In this document: positions 50,694-60,611 of the stretch, in pieces
How the letters are laid out: each line of letters starts with the position of its first letter
Numbering within the stretch: position 1 is the stretch's first letter
Assembly (NCBI RefSeq): GCF_963676065.1
Contig: NZ_OY780933.1
Span: forward strand, 4,048,501-4,112,500
Length of the DNA: 64,000 nucleotides
From: Maridesulfovibrio sp.
GTDB lineage: Bacteria; Desulfobacterota; Desulfovibrionia; Desulfovibrionales; Desulfovibrionaceae
Reading direction: 5' to 3'
Position numbers and translations under genes: made by a program
The notes under the pieces: generated by a model
Seen by the model: only the letters and a program-made list of their open reading frames with translations
The model's database searches: none
What the model was told of the DNA's origin: nothing

Positions 50694-52265
50694 TTATACA
50701 TAGTTAAGCAGATTCATCTTCATAATCATGGAAGAGCTCTTAAGGACAGCCTCGTAAACTATCTGCTGCTGGGAGAGCTTGGTCATCAGTTCACCGACAT
50801 CCACGTCTTCGATATGTGAAATGCGGTCCTTCTCGTTCAGCTCAAGACTGGAGAGAACCTGATCAGCTACGGCGAGTCTGTTTTCCCTGCCACCTACATC
50901 GGCGGCTCTGGTCAGAACATGCTTTTGAGACTCATTCAGGTTTTCCAGACACTGCTGTACGCCGCTTTGGTTGTTCGTCTCCAGGAAGGCCACAAGATTA
51001 CCCATGGTTTCAAACATGTTCTGGGTGGTCCCGGCCCCGTCTCCCAGAAGCATACTGTTGCCATTAAAAACAACACTGGCTCCGGAATCACCGGGTTTCT
51101 TGTAAATCCCGCCAAAAAGATCCTTACCGATGTCATTGATCTGAACAAATTCATTTTCCTGAATCTGAACATCCATAGCAGCGCTATCGGGATGGATCAG
51201 GAATTCCGCTCCGTTTGTCAGAGTCCCGCCGTTATCAACCAATGTGAATGTTCCGCCCGGCAGAGGAAGTACAGCGGAAGTTGCCCCGGCATCGAGAGGT
51301 TTCACATTACCTTCATTCCAGGTAACACCGCCGTCCGAGCTGTAGGAGTAAGTGATCTCATCGTCGATGGCACCGGTTGTGGAATCGATCCTCACAACTA
51401 CATTCTCGGTGAAAGAACCATCGGCTGAGACATCAGCAGCGGGAAAATTAGTATTCAAACCGACAACATTGATATCGTCCGCATCATCGCCCATATACTG
51501 AGCAGTGGGACGGACCCACATCCATGTCCCGGAGGTATCATTTGTATTATCGGGATCATTTGCAACAACAGGAATATTGGCAGCAGGAGTTCCCAGGTCG
51601 AAATCCATGGTCACACCATCCAAATCAAGCTGTGTGTCAGGAGAAGTAAGAGTCTTGGTAATAAAAGTCTTCCCGCCGTCCTTGGAATAGCGATAATCAA
51701 TGTCGTCTGGACCGCCGATATCACCGGATTCAAGGAATTGAACAACTATAGTTGTATCCGCATTACCGGTAATGGTAAAATTTCGAGAAGATACATTGGC
51801 ATCATTTGAAGTCATCCAGAGCTTTTCAGCAAAGGCGTTTTCATTAACCTTGTGTCCGGCGTAAATACTTTTGCCTTCATATTCAGTATTAGCAAGGGCA
51901 ACCAGCTGCTGGAAGAGCTGACGGGCTTCGTAACTGATCTGCTCTCTATTTTCTTCTTGAAGGGTTCCGGAAGCACCCTGCTCGGCCAGTTCCTTGGCAC
52001 GGGTCAGGATAGTGGAAACCTGAGTCAGCGTGGAATCCGAAAGGGACAACCACCCCTTGGCGGTATCCACATTATCCCGGTACTGCTTAACTGTGGCAAG
52101 CGTTTCACGATGGTCGAGAATACGGGCCATGCCCACAGGATCATCAGAAGGCTTATTCACCTTCTTCTGGGTCTGTGACTGAATATTGGTCTCTACCAGA
52201 TCAGTCAGAGACCTATTCATGTTTGACACATATGTGTTAAAAAGCATTTGCTGTGATACTCTCAT
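50694..52265 (-). CDS. flgL: hook-filament junction protein FlgL with inserted Asp-box modules
   Basis: A 523-residue FlgL, against about 300-320 in enterics. Residues 1-160 are the conserved N-terminal flagellin-like part (MRVSQQMLFNTYVSNMNRSL). About 165-400 is an inserted beta-rich region with two Asp-box-like motifs, YRYSKDGGKTF and YSYSSDGGVTW. About 430-523 is the conserved C-terminal helix region (ISHIEDVDVGELMTKLSQQQ). FlgL joins the hook to the filament. The insertion would be exposed on the outside. It follows flgK by about 33 bases. Confidence 0.93.
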   Translation of the reverse strand: MRVSQQMLFNTYVSNMNRSLTDLVETNIQSQTQKKVNKPSDDPVGMARILDHRETLATVKQYRDNVDTAKGWLSLSDSTLTQVSTILTRAKELAEQGASGTLQEENREQISYEARQLFQQLVALANTEYEGKSIYAGHKVNENAFAEKLWMTSNDANVSSRNFTITGNADTTIVVQFLESGDIGGPDDIDYRYSKDGGKTFITKTLTSPDTQLDLDGVTMDFDLGTPAANIPVVANDPDNTNDTSGTWMWVRPTAQYMGDDADDINVVGLNTNFPAADVSADGSFTENVVVRIDSTTGAIDDEITYSYSSDGGVTWNEGNVKPLDAGATSAVLPLPGGTFTLVDNGGTLTNGAEFLIHPDSAAMDVQIQENEFVQINDIGKDLFGGIYKKPGDSGASVVFNGNSMLLGDGAGTTQNMFETMGNLVAFLETNNQSGVQQCLENLNESQKHVLTRAADVGGRENRLAVADQVLSSLELNEKDRISHIEDVDVGELMTKLSQQQIVYEAVLKSSSMIMKMNLLNYV

Positions 52266-52298
52266 AGCCTTTCTCCCTCAGCCTTATTACAGCTCACC

Positions 52299-54419
52299 TT
52301 AATTCTTCATCCCGAGCAGGGTCTGAAGCATCTGGTCAGCGGTTGTGATCAGCTTTGCCGCAGCAGTGTATGAGTGCTGATATTTGATCAGGTTACTCAT
52401 TTCTTCATCTATATTTACACCCGATATTTCCTGCTGCTTATCATTAAGATCGGATGCAAGTGTTTCCTGAAAGTTCTTATTAAACTTTGCGGTTCCGGTA
52501 TCCGCGCCCACAACGGCAACAGTGCCGTCGTAATACTCAACCAGAGTCTGGTTGGTTGTTCCGTCGAAAGAAGTGGTAATGTTCACATTGGTCATTCCCA
52601 TTTCCTTCATTTTAAGCGCGTTGGTGTTATCACCTTCGTTGTATTCACCGGCACCGTTAACATGCCCGGCGTTGATAAAATCGATATCCCCGTTAACATC
52701 GCCGTTCACCGAAATACTCGCAGCACTTGATCCTTCAAAATACGTATTCAACCCAAGAGCCGCGTAGATCCCGCTGGTATCGGTACCGAGCTGAAACTCA
52801 TAACCGTCATCAGCTGTCACCTGCAGTTTATGGTTTACTATTTTAGCGGTTATACCTGTCTGAGCGTCAAAAGCGTCCCGGACATCCTCAAGGGTATGGG
52901 TGGCCGGATCAAAAGCATCAACCACGCCCGGAGTGGTCGGATCAAAATCCAGCGGACCGGAAGATTCCAGAGCACCGGTGGTTGAATTATAAATGTAAAT
53001 CATGCTGTTGCCTGACTCGAGCCTATCCGCAAAAGGCAGGCCGGAAGAGCCGCTTCCCAAAGCGCGGGTATCGGATTCCACACCGTAAGTGCCTTCCATG
53101 AAGGTATGGGCTTTGAGCCCCGCACCCTGTGAATGGATACGGTTGGTCTGCCATATAATTTCCTTGCTCAGGGCATCCATACGTTCTTTGTATCTGCCCA
53201 CCGCGTTATCGCGGAAGTTGAGATTACCTGCCAGCGAACCGCCGGTAAGTCTTCTGGTATTATCCTGCCCGGCAAAGTTGATCTGCGGGGTGATGTTCTC
53301 CTTGTTGGAAGTATTCTCGACCCAGTAGAGCGCGCTTTTGGGCACGATGGTAAATTTGTCACCTTTGGCAATACCGTTGCTCGGCGTGGCGGTAGAATCC
53401 GTCGGAGTACCGAACCAGATTTTCAAATCGTCAACCTGAATGGCTCCTGTATCGGTACTGGCGGCAAATGTTCTCTCATTCCCGTCACTATCCTTGAGCC
53501 ATGTAGTTCCACCATCAAGGGAAACCCTGTACTTTGCAGCCGTAGCACCACCGCTCACATCACCAGCGGTCACGCATTCCACAGTATATTCAAATTCACT
53601 GGATCCTTCGAAATATGCCTTACCGTCAAAATTTGAACCGGGACTCAAACTATTCGTGCTCTGCGGTCCGTCATATGAAAGGCTGAAATGCTTATCTCCG
53701 TCCACCAGGGTCTGCCCTGCTCCGGTGGTAATGGTGATATTACCCTTCCCGTTATCGATCATCTTGGTATCCATGATCTCGGAAAGATTACGGATCAGTG
53801 TGGCCCGCTCGTCGTAGAGGGCATTCGGATTGTTCTGACCGTCAACCTGATTAACATTGATGCGCTGGTTGATCTCGGAGATACGAACCATAATATCATT
53901 GGCTTTGGCCACATCCTGCTTGATGTAATCATCTACCTGCTGCTGATAGCGGGTCAGGTCATTCTGCATGGAATGCAGGGAATTGACGAGACTGGTGGTA
54001 TCGCTGAGCAACTGCTGGCGGGAAGCTGCGTCATTCGGACGCTGGCTGAGATCCTGCCAATCATTGAAAAATTTAGTAAGGCTGGAGTTGAGTCCGTAAC
54101 CCTGGGATTCATTAAAAAGTGATTCAACACTGCTCAGAGAATTGTAAAGATTATCCCAACGTTCGCGCATAGTGGCTTTATCGTTGTAACTATTCTCCAC
54201 AAACTGGTCGAAATTGCGGTATATTTCAGCAGCACGTACACCGGTGCCGATCTGGCCCGGATTGTAGTTAATGCTCATGTTCTCTTCGAGACGAACATTA
54301 CGGCGGGAGTAACCTTTGGTGTTAACATTTGAAATGTTGTCACCGGTTACGGAGATCGCCGACTGCGAGGCAAACAGGGCTCCTGTGCCCAGATTCAGTA
54401 GAGAATTAACACCGGGCAT
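52299..54419 (-). CDS. flgK: hook-associated protein FlgK with inserted Asp-box module
   Basis: A 706-residue FlgK. The N-terminus has SLLNLGTGALFASQSAISVT and DNISNVNTKGYSRRNV; the C-terminus has SGVNIDEEMSNLIKYQHSY and MLQTLLGM. In between, around residues 275-375, an Asp-box-like module YRVSLDGGTTW ends with GDKFTIVPKSA, matching the modules in FlgL. The protein is the first junction protein at the hook tip. Its ATG overlaps the flgN stop, so the two are translationally coupled, as FlgN is the FlgK/FlgL chaperone. Confidence 0.95.
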   Translation of the reverse strand: MPGVNSLLNLGTGALFASQSAISVTGDNISNVNTKGYSRRNVRLEENMSINYNPGQIGTGVRAAEIYRNFDQFVENSYNDKATMRERWDNLYNSLSSVESLFNESQGYGLNSSLTKFFNDWQDLSQRPNDAASRQQLLSDTTSLVNSLHSMQNDLTRYQQQVDDYIKQDVAKANDIMVRISEINQRINVNQVDGQNNPNALYDERATLIRNLSEIMDTKMIDNGKGNITITTGAGQTLVDGDKHFSLSYDGPQSTNSLSPGSNFDGKAYFEGSSEFEYTVECVTAGDVSGGATAAKYRVSLDGGTTWLKDSDGNERTFAASTDTGAIQVDDLKIWFGTPTDSTATPSNGIAKGDKFTIVPKSALYWVENTSNKENITPQINFAGQDNTRRLTGGSLAGNLNFRDNAVGRYKERMDALSKEIIWQTNRIHSQGAGLKAHTFMEGTYGVESDTRALGSGSSGLPFADRLESGNSMIYIYNSTTGALESSGPLDFDPTTPGVVDAFDPATHTLEDVRDAFDAQTGITAKIVNHKLQVTADDGYEFQLGTDTSGIYAALGLNTYFEGSSAASISVNGDVNGDIDFINAGHVNGAGEYNEGDNTNALKMKEMGMTNVNITTSFDGTTNQTLVEYYDGTVAVVGADTGTAKFNKNFQETLASDLNDKQQEISGVNIDEEMSNLIKYQHSYTAAAKLITTADQMLQTLLGMKN

Positions 54420-54898
54420 TACAGTCTCCCGTTAATTAATGAAGCCTGAGGCTTGGGATTGAAATAACGTCCGCGAGCGGAATACACATTCTGCTCCTTG
54501 GGTGTGATTTCCTTATGCAGGAAATCCAGCATAGAAGAAGACTGCTCAAGCAGAGCCTGCGCCATCTGATGATTCTTGCTGGCCTGCACTCCACACTTCT
54601 GCTCATGCTCGTCAATCCTTGCCAGCAATTTCTCAATTTCCTTGCGCTGCCCATCCTCAATGGCGGGGAGAACCTGCCCCAGCCGCTGGGCGGAAGGGTC
54701 AAATTTTTGAACAAACAATCTCAGCGACATGCGCTCCGCTGAAATCTGCCGCATAAGCTCCTGTATTACCAATTCAACACTGGTAACGCCCTGGGGGTCT
54801 TTCTTCATAAGCAAGGAAAATTCTTCCTGAAGCAGCATGGAGAGCAACAAGACCGCCTTTGACTGCCTGTCAAGATTTGCCTTTATGAGTTTAATCAT
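54419..54898 (-). CDS. flgN: flagellar export chaperone FlgN
   Basis: A 159-residue helical protein. Its position between flgJ and flgK, size, and pattern of long amphipathic helices (SKAVLLLSMLLQEEFSLLMK then IDEHEQKCGVQASKNHQMAQ) fit FlgN, the chaperone of FlgK and FlgL. Sequence motifs in this family are weak, so context carries much of the call. The last base of its stop is the first of flgK. Confidence 0.85.
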   Translation of the reverse strand: MIKLIKANLDRQSKAVLLLSMLLQEEFSLLMKKDPQGVTSVELVIQELMRQISAERMSLRLFVQKFDPSAQRLGQVLPAIEDGQRKEIEKLLARIDEHEQKCGVQASKNHQMAQALLEQSSSMLDFLHKEITPKEQNVYSARGRYFNPKPQASLINGRL

Positions 54899-54977
54899 TT
54901 TCCCTCTCCTTACTGCTTAACGACTTGTTTTTTAAAGTATTTTTATATCTTAAAGATATTTATCAACAAAACTTTAC

Positions 54978-55712
54978 TTATATACCAGCAAGTTTCTTGC
55001 CAATTTCTTCAGCCGTTGCACCCTGCACATAAACTTTTGTATTATGTTCCCTCTCAATGCTGCGGGCCAACTCTTCAATTCTCGCCATGGCCTCTGTTCT
55101 GCTCAGGGGGGCCTGCGCCTTTGAATTCGCCATGGATTCCTGAGCATTATTGCGGGCTGTCTGACGCTCCACGCGTTGCTCGAAAGTAAAATCCTCGTCT
55201 TCAAGGGAGATCCCGGGCTTGGGAAGCGGGATTCCGGGCAGACCATTTGCCTTACGATCATTAAGGGCTGTCAGGTGGGTTCCATGCACGGACCCCTTAC
55301 CGCCGACTTCATCGAGAGTTTTAAGTGCTGTGGAGTTGCCTGTGCCGGGCAGAGTAGATTTGCTGGCTTTATCCAGCTTAGAACGCAGTTGATCATAGAG
55401 CATATCACCCAGACCGATACCGCCGCCCTCAGCCAGTTTTTCGGAAAAATCCTTATCGAACATGGCCGTATACTGCTGCTCGTATCGATTACTCAGGTAA
55501 CCGCTTTTGGGCACGTTTTTACGCATCTGCTGCCAGATCTTGCCCATAAAAACAGCTTCAAATTTTTTGCACGCATCACGCAGGGACTTTTCAGTATCCT
55601 TCCCGCCGGAAAGACGATCATTCAAACTGCTGAGCTTATTTTTGAACCCTTGCAGTTCCTTGCTTTCAGCGCGGGCCTGTGCTTCGGCGGTATTCATTGC
55701 GCTATCTATCAT
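54978..55712 (-). CDS. flgJ: rod-binding protein FlgJ (no muramidase domain)
   Basis: A 244-residue protein. The rod-binding domain is at about residues 40-115 (LRDACKKFEAVFMGKIWQQM, then GLGDMLYDQL). The C-terminal half is low-complexity and ends with a helical segment (RTEAMARIEELARSIEREHN) that somewhat resembles FlgM-like helices. The peptidoglycan hydrolase domain of enteric FlgJ is absent, as in many delta-proteobacteria. It begins the second flagellar operon behind a sigma-54-type promoter. Confidence 0.88.
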   Translation of the reverse strand: MIDSAMNTAEAQARAESKELQGFKNKLSSLNDRLSGGKDTEKSLRDACKKFEAVFMGKIWQQMRKNVPKSGYLSNRYEQQYTAMFDKDFSEKLAEGGGIGLGDMLYDQLRSKLDKASKSTLPGTGNSTALKTLDEVGGKGSVHGTHLTALNDRKANGLPGIPLPKPGISLEDEDFTFEQRVERQTARNNAQESMANSKAQAPLSRTEAMARIEELARSIEREHNTKVYVQGATAEEIGKKLAGI

Positions 55713-55779
55713 TTTGCTTCCTCCGGTTCATGCACGATCCTGACTTTTGATAAAATTCAGAATCACTTTCCCCTCTTAC

Positions 55780-55796
55780 AGCAAATACCGTACCGT
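55780..55796 (-). promoter_or_regulatory. sigma-54 promoter for flgJ-flgN-flgK-flgL-csrA-fliW
   Basis: On the minus strand ACGGTACGGTATTTGCT contains GG and GC exactly ten bases apart, with TACG and TTGCT in the right places of the -24/-12 consensus. It lies about 70 bases upstream of flgJ, just after a terminator, where a promoter is needed. Confidence 0.6.
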
Positions 55797-55905
55797 ACTC
55801 CGCAAAGTCCCTGTTCATCAGCATTGCCATTAACTTTTCAATTCTCCACCGCACCAAACTCCATGCAAGGTCAAGAGTTTGACCGCAGCCCAAAAACATT
55901 GAGCA

Positions 55906-55943
55906 TAAAAAAAAAGAAGCCCGGCAGCTAACTACCGGGCTTC
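55906..55943 (-). terminator. terminator after flgI
   Basis: A 9-bp stem (GAAGCCCGG/CCGGGCTTC) with a loop of about 10 bases, followed on the minus strand by nine T. It divides the flagellar region into two transcription units. Confidence 0.9.
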
Positions 55944-55983
55944 ATGTGATTTCATCACGCTTTATGGCTGAGACTAACCTTGA

Positions 55984-57117
55984 TTAAATGACCTCCAGAT
56001 CGGCATGCAGGGCTCCGGCAACCTTCATTGTCCTCAGTATGGATATCAGGTCACGGGGGGTAGCGCCGATGGCATTAAGCCCATCAACCAGTTCCTGCAA
56101 GGTAGCACCTTCAACCAGCATCAATCTGTTATTGTCTTCCTGAACCTGAAGATTGGTTTCAGGACTTGCCACAGTCTCCGCTCCTTCAGGAGCAAAAGGA
56201 CCGGGCTGGCTTACATCAGTACTTTCCGCAACGACCACTTGCAGGTTACCGTGTGCAATTGCGACTTTGGTCAGGCGAACATTACGCCCGAGTACCACTG
56301 TTCCGGTCTTTTCATCGACCACGACTTTGGCCTTGGTATCCGGTGAAATTTCAATATTCTCCAGAGCGGCCATCAACGGGACCATGTTGCCCCGGAAATT
56401 TTCGGGAATAGCCAGATCAACGGTCGAGGCATCAACCGGAGTGGCATAGGAGCCGCCCACAACATTATTAATCCGTTTCACAACCTGCATAGTTGTTCCG
56501 AAATCGGAAAGACCAAGGTTAATTGTGATTTTCTGCTGCCGGTTAAATTTGAAAGGAACGGAACGTTCAATAGTTGCGCCGGAAGGGATACGCGCTACGG
56601 TGACCACGTTTTTGGAAGCTGTGGAGGCTTCACCACCGGCGGAAAAACCGCCCACGGTTAATGCACCCTGCGCCAATGCATAGACATTTCCATCAATACC
56701 TTTGAGCGGGGTCATCAGTAAAACACCGCCGAACAAAGATTTACTGTCGCCGATGGAGGAGACTGTAACATCAAGAGGCGATCCCGGCTTGGCGGAAACA
56801 GGCATCTTAGCGGTGACCATGACTGCGGCAACGTTCTTGGGCTTAATGGAAGCACGGTCAACCTGAACACCCATTTTTTCCAGCATATTGATCATGGAGG
56901 TGATGGTGAATGCGGAGTTGGTTCCGTCCCCCGTTCCCGAAAGGCCGACAACCAGACCGTATCCGACCAGATCGTTGTCACGCACGCCGCTGAAAGAAGA
57001 TATATCCTTCAAGCGGACCGCTTCCGCGGGCTGCGCATACATGAGAACGATAAACACAAACATTAAGGCCGCCGCAAGCCCTGCTGATATGTTGTTCATT
57101 CTGTTATTGAATTTCAT
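55984..57117 (-). CDS. flgI: flagellar P-ring protein FlgI
   Basis: A 377-residue protein with a signal peptide ([23 protein letters not shown]). The family hallmark [21 protein letters not shown] follows, then [24 protein letters not shown], and [19 protein letters not shown] near the C-terminus. It forms the P ring around the rod in the peptidoglycan layer. The ATG at 57117 has GGAGG upstream; an ATG four codons earlier overlaps that site and is unlikely. It is followed by a terminator. Confidence 0.97.
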   Translation of the reverse strand: MKFNNRMNNISAGLAAALMFVFIVLMYAQPAEAVRLKDISSFSGVRDNDLVGYGLVVGLSGTGDGTNSAFTITSMINMLEKMGVQVDRASIKPKNVAAVMVTAKMPVSAKPGSPLDVTVSSIGDSKSLFGGVLLMTPLKGIDGNVYALAQGALTVGGFSAGGEASTASKNVVTVARIPSGATIERSVPFKFNRQQKITINLGLSDFGTTMQVVKRINNVVGGSYATPVDASTVDLAIPENFRGNMVPLMAALENIEISPDTKAKVVVDEKTGTVVLGRNVRLTKVAIAHGNLQVVVAESTDVSQPGPFAPEGAETVASPETNLQVQEDNNRLMLVEGATLQELVDGLNAIGATPRDLISILRTMKVAGALHADLEVI

Positions 57118-57177
57118 CCTTTCCTCCATTGATCACTGTGACTCATATAAAACCTTACAGATACCCAGCCCTGTAGA

Positions 57178-57876
57178 CTAGAAGGGCCATACATTGTCGA
57201 GAATTCTTGAAAGCCATCCGGGTCTCTGCTTGTCAGCGAGAATGCCGCGTCCGTAGACTTCGATATGCGCATCAGCAAGATAATTGGAGGCCACGGTGTT
57301 GCTGGGGCCAATGTCACGCTGACGCAACAAACCCCGCACAACCAGAACCTGCGTTTCATCATTGATGCGTACCTGACGAGCACCCTCTACCTGCATCACG
57401 TTGCCAGGAAGGATGCGGACCACCCTGCAGGCTACTGACGCGGTTAATGTAGACTCGTTCTTGGTCTCACCGGTGCTTGAAAATTTATTTGATGTGGACG
57501 AACCGATCATCGGAGTATCCCCGGCGCCGCCTTTCATATTGAAAGGATCAATAGCAGTGGCAGCACCAGCGCTAAAAGCCGTTACCCCTAGGCTGGTTGT
57601 ATTTTCTTTTTCCGCCTTGGAGTCGGAGGTATGTTTGCCCTTGCTTGTTTCGGAAACAGTAACAACCACGATATCACCTATACGCCGGGCCCTGTTATCA
57701 TCAAACAGGTACTCGGAATCGGTGGAAGCGAAAAGCGAGCCTGGATTATTCATCGGCTCCGGTTCGTACTGAGCTGGCGGAGTCATGACCGGCATGGGAG
57801 TAGGAGCCTGCTTGGCCGGAGAACACCCCGCGCAAATGGCTGATAACAACAGAACTGCCAGTATTGATTTTTTCAT
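57178..57876 (-). CDS. flgH: flagellar L-ring protein FlgH
   Basis: A 232-residue outer-membrane lipoprotein (signal KKSILAVLLLSAICAGC). The L-ring signature LFDDNRARRIGDIVVVTVSE, then TVTASVACRVVRILPGNVMQ-like strands and ISPSNTVASNYLADAHIEVYG-like end (RDIGPSNTVASNYLADAHIE in this protein), are clear. The ATG at 57876 gives a 10-base spacing to GGAGG; one at 57885 is too close. The gene lies between flgA and flgI. Confidence 0.96.
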   Translation of the reverse strand: MKKSILAVLLLSAICAGCSPAKQAPTPMPVMTPPAQYEPEPMNNPGSLFASTDSEYLFDDNRARRIGDIVVVTVSETSKGKHTSDSKAEKENTTSLGVTAFSAGAATAIDPFNMKGGAGDTPMIGSSTSNKFSSTGETKNESTLTASVACRVVRILPGNVMQVEGARQVRINDETQVLVVRGLLRQRDIGPSNTVASNYLADAHIEVYGRGILADKQRPGWLSRILDNVWPF

Positions 57877-57897
57877 TTTATTCATTCCTCCGCTTAA

Positions 57898-58902
57898 TTA
57901 CTTAACCTGAACGGTCTGGGCGTTGATAACAGTCGCTATCACTTTCCGTTTACTTTGCAAATTACGTACCGTAACGGTCTGACCTACTCCGCCGTCCTCA
58001 AGGGATTCTACGGGAACTGTCAGCTTCAGATGCTCACTCCTGAACATGAGAGTCACCTTATCGCCCCGGGCTATGACCGGTGCAGGCTCAATGGACGAAC
58101 GCATAATAGGCTGCCCGGTTCCTACAGGAATCTTGACCCGCCATGGTCCGCCCTTGCCGTCCCAGACACGATTCCCCAGATGTGCCATATTTTTACTTTT
58201 CCAGGTAATTAAATCAGGTGTGATCAATTCCTTGCGATTGATGGGACGAACCGGACAGGGAACCGGTTTCCATAAATCCACAAATACTGTGCCGGACACA
58301 CGCCGAAGCACCCGCCCGTCCACACTGACGACTTCCATCCTGAAATTGTTATTTCCGGGTTCGAGAGCCTGGGGAAATTTAACCCTGAATCCATCCATGA
58401 CATCTTTGAAAAAGAGATAATCCGGAAGTTGGAAATCTCTTAGCTTATAATCGCCGTCCATGCGTTCAGCCTGCGAAGTCAATACTTTGACCACTGCTCG
58501 CTTGAGCTGCTCCTGCGACATTACCTTTCCGCCGGACTGCATGGTCAGGCTAGAAGGGATAATGCAGTTACGAACCATTTCGCCAAGATAATGCTGAAGA
58601 ATAACCCTTAACTTATTGCGGTTCACCCGGACAGGCTTACGCTTGCGGGACGGGGCATTCCAAAGTTCAACAGCTGACAAGTCGGCCTTGGTCTGCTTAG
58701 GCAGATCACCGTAGAATTCGGCGATATCACCCAGCGTAACCCTCGGCCCGGAGACGACTGCTGCAGACTTAATCTTGATGCGCCAGTCGGAATTCTGCTT
58801 TGCAGCCGAAGCCGGGATAATCGCGAAAACAGTCACCCCGACAACAACCGCAAGCATCAATGCGAACCTGCGAAACATATTGATAAAATCTGCCTTAGTC
58901 AT
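57898..58902 (-). CDS. flgA: flagellar basal body P-ring formation chaperone FlgA
   Basis: A 334-residue protein with a signal-like N-terminus (FRRFALMLAVVVGVTVFAII). The SAF-type C-terminal half has RPINRKELITPDLITWKSKN, IPVGTGQPIMRSSIEPAPVI and a final KVTLMFRSEHLKLTVPVES. FlgA helps FlgI assemble into the P ring in the periplasm. It is longer than enteric FlgA (about 220) because of an extended N-terminal domain. It lies between flgG and flgH in the same operon. Confidence 0.93.
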   Translation of the reverse strand: MTKADFINMFRRFALMLAVVVGVTVFAIIPASAAKQNSDWRIKIKSAAVVSGPRVTLGDIAEFYGDLPKQTKADLSAVELWNAPSRKRKPVRVNRNKLRVILQHYLGEMVRNCIIPSSLTMQSGGKVMSQEQLKRAVVKVLTSQAERMDGDYKLRDFQLPDYLFFKDVMDGFRVKFPQALEPGNNNFRMEVVSVDGRVLRRVSGTVFVDLWKPVPCPVRPINRKELITPDLITWKSKNMAHLGNRVWDGKGGPWRVKIPVGTGQPIMRSSIEPAPVIARGDKVTLMFRSEHLKLTVPVESLEDGGVGQTVTVRNLQSKRKVIATVINAQTVQVK

Positions 58903-58985
58903 AATAAAAACCGTCCTTGATACCCCCGGAGACCAGAAACCCCGCTCTCAGGAAAATATCTCTTCAAAGTATATCAGTTAATCAA

Positions 58986-59768
58986 TTATCTTTTAACGTT
59001 AATAGCAGTCTGGAGCATTGAGTCGGAAGTGGTGATAGCTTTAGAGTTTGTCTCGTAAGCTCTCTGCCCGACAATGAGTCCGACCATTTCATCAACCAGC
59101 TCGACGTTTGAACCTTCGAGATAACCCTGTGCGAGGGTTCCGAAATTATCATCGCCCGGAGTTCCCTGAATAGCCGCGCCTGAAGCTTCGGTTTCGAGGT
59201 AAAGGTTTTTACCAACAGCATTAAGCCCGGCTTCGTTGATGAAGTCGTAAATGGTAATATCAGCACTGGAAAGCTCAATACCGTTTTTATCGAGAGCCGC
59301 AATGTGACCGTCTTCCGAAACAACCACGTTCACAGCTTCGGCAGGCACGGTGAACTCCGGCTGCAACGGGTAACCATTGGAAGTAACCAGACGTCCGTCG
59401 CTGTCGAGCTTAAAGGCTCCAGAACGGGTGTAAGCATCTTCGCCGTTACGGTCCACTAGGAAAAATCCGTTACCTTCGATGGCTACATCAAGAGGGTTGC
59501 CGGTACTTTCAAAGGACCCCTGACTGAAGAATTTATGAATACTTACTTCCTTAACCCCCATACCAATCTGCATACCTGTCGGCAGCTTGTTGCCGCCCTC
59601 GGTTTCAGATCCGGCAATCCTCATGGTCTGATACATGAGATCTTCAAATTCAACCCTGCTTTTTTTGAACCCCTGTGTGTTCACGTTGGCAAGGTTGTTG
59701 GAAAGAACATCGATGTGAGTCTGCTGAGCAACCATTCCTGTGGCTGCTGTCCAGAGTGAGCGCATCAT
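58986..59768 (-). CDS. flgG: flagellar distal rod protein FlgG
   Basis: A 260-residue rod protein. MMRSLWTAATGMVAQQTHID with SNNLANVNTQGFKKSRVEFE at the N-terminus is the FlgG signature, and GYLEGSNVELVDEMVGLIVG with ITTSDSMLQTAINVKR at the C-terminus completes it. FlgG forms the distal rod. The length matches the family. It follows flgF by 26 bases. Confidence 0.97.
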   Translation of the reverse strand: MMRSLWTAATGMVAQQTHIDVLSNNLANVNTQGFKKSRVEFEDLMYQTMRIAGSETEGGNKLPTGMQIGMGVKEVSIHKFFSQGSFESTGNPLDVAIEGNGFFLVDRNGEDAYTRSGAFKLDSDGRLVTSNGYPLQPEFTVPAEAVNVVVSEDGHIAALDKNGIELSSADITIYDFINEAGLNAVGKNLYLETEASGAAIQGTPGDDNFGTLAQGYLEGSNVELVDEMVGLIVGQRAYETNSKAITTSDSMLQTAINVKR

Positions 59769-59794
59769 AATTATATCCCCCTGTTTTTAATTTA

Positions 59795-60559
59795 TTATGT
59801 TGCCCGTCCGACCTGCTGAATGACCTTCTGGTCAAGCTGGTCGGTGGTGGTAATCATTTTCTGGTACATTTCAAAACTGCGCTGGCATTCAATCATAGAC
59901 ACCATTTCATTAACGACCTGCACATTGGATTTTTCTATGTACCCTTGTACAATTTCGCCATCTGCGGGGATTTCACCGCCCCCGTTGGCGAAAAGATTCT
60001 CACCTTCTTTCTTGAGATCACGCATATCCGCAGGCTGAACAAAATCGAGCCTGCCGACTTCCTGACCGTCAGCGAAAATCACGCCTTCTCCATCAACAGT
60101 CACGTTTGATCGCGGAGGCAGAGTAACCTCCCCGCCATTTGCCATGACCGGATAACCCTGCTCGGTTACAAGCATGCCATCAGAGGAAAGAGTGAAAACA
60201 CCGTTTCTGGTAAGGTAAGTGTCACCGTCTTTCTGAACTTTAAAGAAGCCGTCACCACGGACGGCCAGATCCAACGGATTTCCGGTCTTTTGAAACGACC
60301 CTTGAGATAAATCAATGACCTCTTCAGAAAGTCTGGGGCGAGCCATTATTTTTGCTTCAGGCAAAATATCTTTGTCTCTTAAATATGGTTTTGCATCCGC
60401 GACATAGTCATGGGCGAATCTGACAAACGTGTCCTGAAAAGCACAGTTGTCGCGTTTAAAACCGGTTGTATTGACGTTCGCCAAATTATTGGCGCTGATA
60501 TCAATCCGGTGTTCGTTTGACATTGCCCCGAAGAGAGCACTGAAAATACTGGATCGCAT
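59795..60559 (-). CDS. flgF: flagellar proximal rod protein FlgF
   Basis: A 254-residue rod protein starting MRSSIFSALFGAMSNEHRID, with SANNLANVNTTGFKRDNCAF, NGVFTLSSDGMLVTEQGYPV and the C-terminal YIEKSNVQVVNEMVSMIECQ. It belongs to the FlgF/FlgG rod group; its place before flgG and shorter similarity identify FlgF. The ATG at 60559 has AGGAG upstream; the longer frame runs through the sigma-54 promoter and is not translated. It is the first gene of flgF-flgG-flgA-flgH-flgI. Confidence 0.94.
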   Translation of the reverse strand: MRSSIFSALFGAMSNEHRIDISANNLANVNTTGFKRDNCAFQDTFVRFAHDYVADAKPYLRDKDILPEAKIMARPRLSEEVIDLSQGSFQKTGNPLDLAVRGDGFFKVQKDGDTYLTRNGVFTLSSDGMLVTEQGYPVMANGGEVTLPPRSNVTVDGEGVIFADGQEVGRLDFVQPADMRDLKKEGENLFANGGGEIPADGEIVQGYIEKSNVQVVNEMVSMIECQRSFEMYQKMITTTDQLDQKVIQQVGRAT

Positions 60560-60611
60560 GTCTTTTCTCCTGAAAGAGGATTTACTTTGCATCAGTTGCT
60601 GCACCTCAACT

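Noticed and set aside
55702..55899. Minus-strand 65-codon frame upstream of flgJ
   Set aside because: It crosses the sigma-54 promoter and the flgJ start; no family resemblance.
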